Shown here in pieces: positions 21,901-27,792 of a stretch of 64,000 nt of DNA; positions within the stretch are counted from its first letter, which is position 1; each line of letters starts with the position of its first letter. The position numbers and the translations under genes are program-made. Origin of the DNA: an uncultured Flavobacteriales bacterium (GTDB taxonomy: Bacteria; Bacteroidota; Bacteroidia; Flavobacteriales_E; Vicingaceae). The stretch covers positions 33,459-97,458 of the forward strand of contig CAJQLW010000035.1 of the NCBI GenBank assembly GCA_905479325.1, read 5' to 3'. The notes under the pieces were generated by a model that saw only the letters and a program-made list of their open reading frames with translations, was not told the DNA's origin and searched no databases.

Positions 21901-22755
21901 GAAACCGAAAGGAGAAGTAACCTCTCCGTCTTTGTCTTTCCTTTTAATAACAGGTCCACCTAAAGCGAATCCAAAAAGATTATAACCCCACTTATCTAAA
22001 CCAAAAGAAGTAGTTTCTCCTGTTTTAAAGCCGGAAGACAAAACCTCTGCACTACCAAAATACTCCGTAAATGCACCTCTAGTAGTTACTGTGGTAACAG
22101 CACCTGTTACGTCACCGTACTGAGCAGATATCCCTCCGGTTTTTACAGAAACTTCTTCAATTGCTGATTTTGGCAAACTTGATGATCCGATGATTTTGAT
22201 ACCATCAACAAATGTGATAGAGCTATTAGAACGCTGCCCTCTAACGTTATTGTTTCCGGAACCATTGTCTCTAGATGTAATACCGTTTCCTGCCGCTTTA
22301 GTAATATCTGCAACACTACGAACAGCCATTTGAGTAATTTCAGTCCTATTTACACTTCTTGAAATTTCGGTTTGATCAACTTCAATAATAGGCTCAGCCC
22401 AAATTTCAACTTCTTCAATATCTACCCCTTTAGAAAGTTCCGCATCAAGTATTTTCAACTTACCTGAACTTACTACAACGCCTGACTTTCTACTTGGAGA
22501 AAAACCAACGTATGAAAACTTCACATCATAGGACCCAGGAGGGATAGGTTTCAAAGTATAAACTCCATCAAAATCAGTTGTGGTTACAAGAATTTGCTCT
22601 GTACCTCGAAGTAAAACTACATTGGCAAAAGGAACGGGCTCACCGTTTGCTTTCTCCGTTACCGTACCTTTAATTGTACCAGCCCCTACTTGAGCGCTTA
22701 CTGAGGATGCAAATCCCAACGCTATCGCTAGCGTGAAAAGTAATTTTCTTAGCAT
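18988..22755 (-). CDS. TonB-dependent outer-membrane receptor with carboxypeptidase-like N-terminal domain
   Basis: This 1255-residue receptor has a signal peptide (cut near SVSAQ), a CarboxypepD_reg-like beta-sandwich (about residues 25-115, GTIKGTVTEKANGEPVPFANV), a plug domain (about 120-230, NNVRGQRSNSSITFVDGIKI) and a long barrel ending LGAQLSF. It should take up a ligand, or help move one, with TonB energy; no ligand can be inferred. It is the first gene of an operon with the surface protein and the PorV-like barrel. It lacks a SusD partner, so this is not a standard SusCD pair. Confidence 0.88.
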   Translation of the reverse strand: MLRKLLFTLAIALGFASSVSAQVGAGTIKGTVTEKANGEPVPFANVVLLRGTEQILVTTTDFDGVYTLKPIPPGSYDVKFSYVGFSPSRKSGVVVSSGKLKILDAELSKGVDIEEVEIWAEPIIEVDQTEISRSVNRTEITQMAVRSVADITKAAGNGITSRDNGSGNNNVRGQRSNSSITFVDGIKIIGSSSLPKSAIEEVSVKTGGISAQYGDVTGAVTTVTTRGAFTEYFGSAEVLSSGFKTGETTSFGLDKWGYNLFGFALGGPVIKRKDKDGEVTSPFGFLLTGEIRHALSGQSVTPIYKPKDNVEQEIRNNPLIFQEGNNGVVQRAQFLTNDDFEQIDFRLNDDDLSIAVNGKFDVKLTDLSSISFGGTYNYAKGNNYNRNFSLYNYENNTQSLSTDFRFFGRFVQRFENAKEDANTKEEDKSLIKNAFFSVQADFSRANRLVEDRNHGNEFFRYGYLGRFDANTSLSYWDNNGNPVTLNDGNEYRGSFLTAFDNPNSYDYTPSNINPVLANYTSNYYTFFPSGFLPTGERAYGTAQDVEGNGGIINGGTVNGAVYNMWSSTGSVSNGYSKSESDQIRLSGRGSADIGDHAIVLGFEYEQRIERFYSLNPRDLWDLGRLSVNSHILQLDSNNYSVNYTSPNPIDPTVTFERRYDGENRSYFAYNMRNALGLDPNGIDFIDFDSYDIDLYNMTFFSADQLINPVNNVNLLYRGYDYKGKKLNASPSLDDFFNEENELGFKTRPVPAYQPIYVAGYIEDKFAFDDLIFRIGLRLDRFDANQPVLKDPFSLFPTRDVAYAKTQGLGETPDNIQDNFIVYVNDIENPSSTGIVGYRNPETNEFFNAQGVLLNDPSVLQAGSSIAPWLVDPTRTSTSADMSTESFEDYEPQYTLMPRVSFSFPISDEATFFANYDILTRRPSGENGLEPLDLIYITNHNRIINNPNLKPTKTISYEIGFKQKVGSSSALTLSSFYREQRDEIQVRRLVGAYPEDYLTYDNLDFGTVKGFTINYEMRRTKNLSLRLNYTIQFAEGTGSGSTTALNLVNSDQPNLRTIFPYTYDQRHQIVSTLDYRYGSGSDYNGPRVGGKNILENTGLNVVFIAGSGTPFTQRSLAGSNELFGGSQTRQPVEGDINGSRLPWTVRVDARLDKSFDINWGAKTEANKQAWKEGKKQSNLNLYLQVLNVLNAENIQNVYAFTGNPDDDGYLNAAQFQNEIRQQVSEQSFRDQYGLRLQNPFNYELPRRIRLGAQLSF

Positions 22756-22802
22756 AATAGAAATTTTATGTTATCGTTTCGTTGTAAAAAACTACAGGGC
22801 AG

Positions 22803-22835
22803 TAAAGATATACATTTAATGAAAAGAATAACAAA
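22803..22835 (-). promoter_or_regulatory. Promoter of the receptor/surface protein/PorV operon
   Basis: On the minus strand TTTG (22835-22832) is followed after 21 bases by TATCTTTA (22810-22803), matching the Bacteroidota pattern TTTG-N17-23-TAnnTTTG in all but the last base. It lies about 47 bases before the receptor ATG. Confidence 0.55.
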
Positions 22836-22888
22836 TTTTAACAGCAGCTTAATACTGATTTATTAATTCTTTATTAGTCATTATTTTA

Positions 22889-23188
22889 TCATCTTTTAAA
22901 CCATCTTTTCACAAAGAAACCCTTTTGATTATCGTTGTTTCGTTTCGATTTTCTCTTCGTTTTTTTCATTCTTTTTTGAACTGCTTTTGTCTGCATTTCA
23001 AAATGCGCTTTCCTTTTTGCCTCTTCTTGTTTTTGCGCTTCCCTCTTTTTTCCCTCTTTATCTTTTTCTAATTGTTCGCTGCGCTTATCAACTGTTTTTT
23101 GCACTTTGCGTTGAGACTGTGCCTGCGAGTTCATAGCTATGACACAAAGTGAAAAGAAAATGACGCCTCGCAGAATATATTTTTTCAT
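22889..23188 (-). CDS. Small exported Lys/Arg-rich protein of unknown function
   Basis: This 99-residue protein has a clear signal peptide (KKYILRG, hydrophobic stretch, cut near NSQAQ). The mature part is almost entirely charged: Lys, Arg, Glu and Gln in a probable coiled-coil (about residues 28-75), then a strongly basic tail ending KRWFKR. I do not recognise a family. The charge suggests binding to an anionic surface such as nucleic acid, LPS or peptidoglycan, but that is only a guess from composition. It is divergent from the Rieske-like lipoprotein gene. Confidence 0.65.
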   Translation of the reverse strand: MKKYILRGVIFFSLCVIAMNSQAQSQRKVQKTVDKRSEQLEKDKEGKKREAQKQEEAKRKAHFEMQTKAVQKRMKKTKRKSKRNNDNQKGFFVKRWFKR

Positions 23189-23239
23189 TTTTCGTTTATT
23201 TACAAACTAATAGCGAATTCAATTTTTTAAAAATTTAGG

Positions 23240-23686
23240 ATGACGAAAATAACCATACTTGAACCACAAAAGCAACTACTTTCTGTCGTCTTGGTTACTA
23301 TTCTTTTACTTTCATCTTGCACGTCCGATGAAAATTCAACAATTCCTTTGGTTCAAGTAAACTTTCAATACAATATAAACCTTCCTGAATACATTGCTTT
23401 ACAGACAGTAGGTGGATCTGTTGAAGTATTTGGAGGCTCTCGAGGAATTATTCTTTTTAGATCCTCCCCTGATGAAATCAAAGCTTTTGACCGCCATTGC
23501 ACTTTTGAACCATCAAACACCTGTGGTTTGGTATCAGTTGATCCAAATCGATTTACTGCAACAGATAATTGCTGCGGGTCTAGTTTCTTGCTAAGCACAG
23601 GTGACGTTTCCTCTCCTCCGGCAATCTTCCCTTTAAAAGAATATACTGCAATTTTCAGCGATCCTATACTAACTGTTACAAATTAA
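23240..23686 (+). CDS. Lipoprotein with degenerate Rieske-like fold
   Basis: This 148-residue lipoprotein has a lipobox LSSC with the lipidated Cys at residue 27. The second half looks like a Rieske domain: an IKAFDRHCTFEP box followed by Cys, then NCCGSSFLLSTGDVSS, proline pair and PLKEY. True Rieske proteins bind 2Fe-2S with C-x-H and C-x-x-H-G-S. Here the first box reads His-Cys and the second Cys-Cys-Gly-Ser, so both ligand histidines are missing or displaced and a normal cluster is unlikely. The remaining cysteines could form disulfides. The assignment rests on pattern only. Confidence 0.6.
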   Translation: MTKITILEPQKQLLSVVLVTILLLSSCTSDENSTIPLVQVNFQYNINLPEYIALQTVGGSVEVFGGSRGIILFRSSPDEIKAFDRHCTFEPSNTCGLVSVDPNRFTATDNCCGSSFLLSTGDVSSPPAIFPLKEYTAIFSDPILTVTN

Positions 23687-23717
23687 AAAGGCTGTTACAT
23701 TTCTGCAACAGCCTTTT
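23686..23717. terminator. Bidirectional terminator between the lipoprotein gene and ahcY
   Basis: AAAAGGCTGTT (23686-23696) pairs perfectly with AACAGCCTTTT (23707-23717) around a 10-base loop. The A and T ends give a T run on either strand, which suits the convergent genes on both sides. Confidence 0.85.
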
Positions 23718-23734
23718 AATTTTATTCTTACAGA

Positions 23735-25045
23735 TTAATATCTGTAGTACTCTGGCTTATATGGTCCTTCAACCGTAACACCAATATATTCTGCTTGGTC
23801 TTGTCTTAGTTCTTCTAATTCAACGCCAATTTTAGCTAAATGAAGTTTAGCAACTTTTTCATCTAAATGCTTTGGTAAAGTATACACCTTGTTCTCATAG
23901 TTGTCGCTATTTTTCCAAAGTTCAATTTGCGCTAACGTTTGATTCGTAAAAGAATTAGACATCACAAAAGAAGGGTGACCTGTGGCACAACCTAAGTTAA
24001 CTAATCTACCTTGCGCTAAAAGAATAATGTCTTTCCCGTCTAACGTGTATTTGTCAACTTGTGGTTTGATTTCAATTTTTGACTCAGCTTTCGTATCTAA
24101 AAATTTAACATCAATTTCATTGTCAAAATGCCCGATATTACAAACGATCACTTTATCTTTCATTTTTCTAAAATGAGCTTCAGAAATAATGTCTTTGTTT
24201 CCGGTAGCCGTTACAACAATGTCAACTTCTTCTACAGCGTTGATCATTTTCTTCACTTCAAAACCGTCCATTGCTGCTTGTAAAGCACAAATTGGGTCAA
24301 CTTCAGTTACTATAACTCTCGCACCTGCTCCTTTTAAAGAAGCAGCAGAACCTTTACCAACATCACCGTAACCGGCCACAACAGCTACCTTCCCTGCCAT
24401 CATAACATCTGTAGCTCTTCTTATAGAATCAACCAAAGATTCTTTACAACCGTATTTGTTGTCGAATTTAGATTTAGTAACAGAATCATTCACGTTGATT
24501 GCAGGCATTACTAATGTTCCGTTCTTCTCTCTTTCGTAAAGTCTATGAACACCTGTAGTCGTTTCCTCAGAAAGACCTCTAATGCCATCCACTAATTCTG
24601 GATAGTTATCAAAAACCATGTTGGTTAAATCACCACCATCATCTAAAATCATATTCAACGGCTTTCTATCTTCTCCAAAGAAAATAGTTTGCTCAATACA
24701 CCAATCAAACTCTTCGTCAGTCATACCTTTCCAAGCATACACAGGAACGCCTGCAGCAGCAATTGCGGCAGCAGCCTGATCTTGGGTAGAGAAAATATTA
24801 CATGAAGACCAAGTAACCTCTGCTCCTAAAGCAGTTAAAGTTTCAATTAAAACTGCAGTTTGAATAGTCATATGCAAACAACCTGCGACTCTAGCACCCT
24901 TAAGAGGTTGCTCATCTTTATATTCTTCTCTCAAAGACATTAATCCAGGCATTTCGGCCTCTGCTAATTCGATTTCTTTTCTTCCCCACTCTGCTAAAGA
25001 AATATCTTTTACTTTGTAAGGTAAATATTCTACACTTGCACTCAT
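23735..25045 (-). CDS. ahcY: Adenosylhomocysteinase
   Basis: AhcY hydrolyses S-adenosylhomocysteine to adenosine and homocysteine, keeping methylation reactions going. The 436-residue enzyme has the substrate segment [16 protein letters not shown], the NAD-binding loop [15 protein letters not shown] near residue 220, [16 protein letters not shown], and the conserved C-terminus KPEYYRY, whose Lys and Tyr reach the neighbouring subunit. On the minus strand TAAATTTG (25079-25072) could be its -7 box. It is divergent from the phosphopantetheinyl transferase gene. Confidence 0.97.
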   Translation of the reverse strand: MSASVEYLPYKVKDISLAEWGRKEIELAEAEMPGLMSLREEYKDEQPLKGARVAGCLHMTIQTAVLIETLTALGAEVTWSSCNIFSTQDQAAAAIAAAGVPVYAWKGMTDEEFDWCIEQTIFFGEDRKPLNMILDDGGDLTNMVFDNYPELVDGIRGLSEETTTGVHRLYEREKNGTLVMPAINVNDSVTKSKFDNKYGCKESLVDSIRRATDVMMAGKVAVVAGYGDVGKGSAASLKGAGARVIVTEVDPICALQAAMDGFEVKKMINAVEEVDIVVTATGNKDIISEAHFRKMKDKVIVCNIGHFDNEIDVKFLDTKAESKIEIKPQVDKYTLDGKDIILLAQGRLVNLGCATGHPSFVMSNSFTNQTLAQIELWKNSDNYENKVYTLPKHLDEKVAKLHLAKIGVELEELRQDQAEYIGVTVEGPYKPEYYRY

Positions 25046-25091
25046 GTTTAATTTTTTTACTTTTCGGATGGCAAATTTACCAAATTAATTA

Positions 25092-25757
25092 ATGCTATTT
25101 TTTTCAGATAACAGCAAGAACAAAGATATGTTTGAAAGTCTACAAATAACTCCTACCCATTCTATTTACACAGGGTCAGTAATGTATGATAGAAGCGAAG
25201 AAATGCATCGGTATTTACAACAGTTAAATTTGAATTTAACCCATTTGCAACAAATAAAGAACAAAAAAAGGCGAGCTGAATGGATGTTTATTCGTGAAGT
25301 AATGAGCAAAAATATGCCGAAAGGGGAAGATATTATTTATGACGAACATCGAAAACCCTTTTTCAAAAACTCAACTCATTACTTAAGCATTTCACATTCC
25401 AACGAAAAAATTGCTATTTCTGTTAACGAAAAGCATGAAACTGGCGTGGATTTACAATACATTACGGATAAGATTATCCGAATAAAATCGAAGTTTCTCA
25501 ATGAATTCGAGCTAGAACGAGTTTCAGACGACCCGCTTCAACTTACCTGCCATTGGTGCATTAAGGAAGCTCTCTTCAAAATTTACGGAAAAAAAGACGC
25601 ATTCTTAAAAGAGAATTTCGAAGTAAAAGATTTCACATTTGAAGACAATTTTGGCACAGCAACCGGCATAACTAAAGTTGGCAATTACTTTACCGAGCAA
25701 AAAATGGAATTGAGAAAGCTAGATAATTATATGATGGCTTATAGTGTGAATTATTAA
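25092..25757 (+). CDS. 4'-phosphopantetheinyl transferase superfamily protein
   Basis: This enzyme moves the phosphopantetheine arm of CoA onto a serine of carrier proteins. The 221-residue protein has the paired family motifs: ETGVDLQYI near residue 118, with the Mg-binding Asp, and WCIKEALFKIYGKK near residue 155, with the Glu and Lys of the W-x-x-K-E-A signature. The size fits the Sfp/HetI type rather than the short AcpS. No polyketide or peptide synthetase is in the window, so its carrier protein is unknown. A start at the second Met (25128) is possible. Confidence 0.88.
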   Translation: MLFFSDNSKNKDMFESLQITPTHSIYTGSVMYDRSEEMHRYLQQLNLNLTHLQQIKNKKRRAEWMFIREVMSKNMPKGEDIIYDEHRKPFFKNSTHYLSISHSNEKIAISVNEKHETGVDLQYITDKIIRIKSKFLNEFELERVSDDPLQLTCHWCIKEALFKIYGKKDAFLKENFEVKDFTFEDNFGTATGITKVGNYFTEQKMELRKLDNYMMAYSVNY

Positions 25758-25779
25758 TATTGCAGTTATATAATTTGAA

Positions 25780-26529
25780 GTGAAAAAAAATATTTATCAA
25801 AATCTGTTACACAAAAAAAATGCCCATCAAAAAATGATGGCATTGATTCTTGACCCAGATAAAGTTGACCATACAACAATAAATCAGACGATTGAACAAG
25901 CTCACAAAGCTAACATAGACCTGATTTTAGTTGGAGGTAGCTTGCTGACAGATGGTGATATTGAAAAAACGATTATAACAATTAAGTCGATTAGCTCTAT
26001 TCCTGTGATACTTTTTCCGGGAAGTACCTCTCAAATTGCTGTGCAAGCTGATGGAATTTTATTTTTATCACTTCTTTCAAGCAGAAATGCCGAGATGATT
26101 ATTGGGCAGCAAGTTACTGCTGCACCATATCTCAGAAAAACAAATCTTGAAGTTATTTCTACAGCCTATTTACTAATCGACTCAGGCAAGCAAACTACAG
26201 CTTCATACATGAGTAATTCAAATCCTATTCCGGCTAACAAACCTGAGATTGCCGCAAGCACAGCTTTGGCCGGAACGTACATGGGCATGGATTTAATTTA
26301 CTTAGATGGTGGCAGCGGAGCAGAAAACCCGGTACCTCCAGAAATGATTTCTAAGGTAAAAGAATACACTTCACAACTTTTGGTAATTGGTGGTGGCTTA
26401 AACACTGAAGAAAAAATAGAAGCCGCTTTTTCTGCAGGAGCAGATATAGTGGTGGTAGGAAATGCAATTGAAAAGAATCCCGAATTTTTAGTTAAGATTG
26501 GCAACTTAAAAAAACGATTGAACGGCTAG
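25780..26529 (+). CDS. Geranylgeranylglyceryl phosphate synthase family protein (PcrB/GGGPS)
   Basis: This 249-residue TIM-barrel prenyltransferase has MALILDPDKVDHT at the first strand, GGSLLTDG, LFPGSTSQI, YLDGGSGAENPVP and the phosphate loop GGGLNTEEKI with DIVVVGNAIEKNP at the end. The family joins a polyprenyl diphosphate to glycerol-1-phosphate, the first ether-lipid step of archaea; some Bacteroidota members are known to do this with geranylgeranyl diphosphate. The physiological product in this organism is open. The start is GTG, 22 bases after the phosphopantetheinyl transferase gene; pnuC follows 4 bases later. Confidence 0.88.
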   Translation: MKKNIYQNLLHKKNAHQKMMALILDPDKVDHTTINQTIEQAHKANIDLILVGGSLLTDGDIEKTIITIKSISSIPVILFPGSTSQIAVQADGILFLSLLSSRNAEMIIGQQVTAAPYLRKTNLEVISTAYLLIDSGKQTTASYMSNSNPIPANKPEIAASTALAGTYMGMDLIYLDGGSGAENPVPPEMISKVKEYTSQLLVIGGGLNTEEKIEAAFSAGADIVVVGNAIEKNPEFLVKIGNLKKRLNG

Positions 26530-26533
26530 TTTA

Positions 26534-27133
26534 ATGCAAGATTTCTTCTCCGGCATTCTCAATGAACTAGAAGTTTTTAATTGGCTTGAAATTACAGCTG
26601 TAATTTCGGCTCTTATTTATGTTTTTCTAGCCGCCCGAGGCAATAAATGGTGTTTTCTTTTTGGTTTAATTAGTTCTGCCATTTACGTGTACATCACATT
26701 TAAGCTCAATTTCTATTTTGATGTCCTCATCAATCTCTATTATATCGCCATGTCCTACTTCGGTTGGATCTCTTGGTCGACTGAAAAAGATAACAGCACA
26801 TTACAGATATCAACAACTCCCAAAAACCAGCTGAAATTTTACGTGATTGCAGGAGGAACTCTCACCATAGTGTTAGCTTTTGTAGCAGAATATTTTAGCA
26901 ATACTCAATTAGCTTATTTAGATGCATTCACAACTATTTTTGCAATTATTGCAACCTTTATGGTAGTTAAAAAGCGGTTAGAGAATTGGCTTATTTGGAT
27001 TGTAGTAGACTTGGTTGCCAGCGGAATGTATTTTTACAAGGAACTTTACTTTACGGCACTTTTATTTTTTACCTATACAATTATAGCCATTGTGGGCTAC
27101 TTTAAATGGAAAAAGCTTCTTCAAATCAATTAA
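26534..27133 (+). CDS. pnuC: Nicotinamide riboside transporter, PnuC family
   Basis: This 199-residue inner-membrane protein has about seven helices and the PnuC signature around MSYFGWISWS (near residue 75) plus the second tryptophan-rich helix LENWLIWIVVD. PnuC carries nicotinamide riboside by facilitated diffusion, with trapping by phosphorylation. The gene overlaps by 28 bases the NadR-type kinase that would do this, which favours nicotinamide riboside. A TPP riboswitch lies just downstream and PnuT, a related protein, carries thiamine, so thiamine is the alternative. Confidence 0.88.
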   Translation: MQDFFSGILNELEVFNWLEITAVISALIYVFLAARGNKWCFLFGLISSAIYVYITFKLNFYFDVLINLYYIAMSYFGWISWSTEKDNSTLQISTTPKNQLKFYVIAGGTLTIVLAFVAEYFSNTQLAYLDAFTTIFAIIATFMVVKKRLENWLIWIVVDLVASGMYFYKELYFTALLFFTYTIIAIVGYFKWKKLLQIN

Positions 27134-27633
27134 AAATTGCCATAATAGGACCTGAATCCTCCGGTAAATCAACACTATGCGAACAGTTGAGCCGACACTT
27201 TTCAGCTTCACGGGTACCTGAATTTGCAAGAAGCTATTTAGAGACTATTCCCAATTATAGCAGGCATGATTTAGACTATTTTTTAGGCCAACAAATAGCC
27301 AACGAAAAGAAAGACCATGCTTCAATTCTGTTCTGCGATACAGATCCTATTTCGTTTAAAATTTGGTCAATTTATAAGTTCGGAACAGTTAGCAAATACA
27401 TTAACTCTGTCATTAGTTCTCACAACAATTATGCTCATAGAATACTCTTGACGCCAGACTTGCCTTATGAAAAAGATCCATTGAGAGAAAATAGCTCCCT
27501 AAAACAACGAATTGAGTTGTTTGAATTATTTAAACAAGAGTTAGAATTTCATAACCTTAGTTATAGTATTGTTGACGGATTGAACGAAAACCGAATAAAA
27601 AATGCAATAAAAACGCTTTCAAAACTAATTTAA
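27106..27633 (+). CDS. NadR-like nicotinamide riboside kinase domain protein
   Basis: This 175-residue P-loop kinase has Walker A in IIGPESSGKSTLCEQL, VPEFARSYLE and CDTDPISFKIWSIYKFG, the pattern of the C-terminal ribosylnicotinamide kinase half of NadR. The adenylyltransferase half and the DNA-binding domain of enterobacterial NadR are absent, so it would make NMN but not NAD. It overlaps pnuC by 28 bases, giving a transport-plus-trapping pair. The TPP riboswitch begins 15 bases after its stop. Confidence 0.88.
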   Translation: MEKASSNQLKIAIIGPESSGKSTLCEQLSRHFSASRVPEFARSYLETIPNYSRHDLDYFLGQQIANEKKDHASILFCDTDPISFKIWSIYKFGTVSKYINSVISSHNNYAHRILLTPDLPYEKDPLRENSSLKQRIELFELFKQELEFHNLSYSIVDGLNENRIKNAIKTLSKLI

Positions 27634-27648
27634 ACTAATTTTGACATT

Positions 27649-27724
27649 CATTACAGGGGTGCCACTAGGCTGAGATTATACCCGTTGAACCTGATGCTGG
27701 TAATTCAGCCGAAGGGAGTAAGTG
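27649..27724 (+). promoter_or_regulatory. TPP riboswitch (thi box)
   Basis: All conserved thi-box pieces occur in order: AGGGGTGCC (27655-27663), CTGAGA (27670-27675), ACCCGTTGAACCTGAT, CTGGTAATTCAG and GCCGAAGGGAGTA. The outer stem P1 pairs CATTAC (27649-27654) with GTAAGTG (27718-27724) with one bulge. It binds thiamine pyrophosphate and should repress the TonB-dependent receptor downstream when thiamine is plentiful. No T-run terminator follows, so control of translation is likelier than attenuation. Confidence 0.95.
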
Positions 27725-27765
27725 ATTTTTCATCATTTCCGCTACGGAGATTTCTTTGCGTGTAC

Positions 27766-27783
27766 TTCTATTAACCAATAGAA
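27766..27783 (+). promoter_or_regulatory. Hairpin before the riboswitch-controlled start codon
   Basis: TTCTATT (27766-27772) and AATAGAA (27777-27783) form a perfect 7-bp stem with an AACC loop, ending 9 bases before the ATG at 27793. Bacteroidota translation favours unstructured A-rich leaders, so this stem is a candidate expression platform for the riboswitch. Confidence 0.45.
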
Positions 27784-27792
27784 TTAAAGAAG

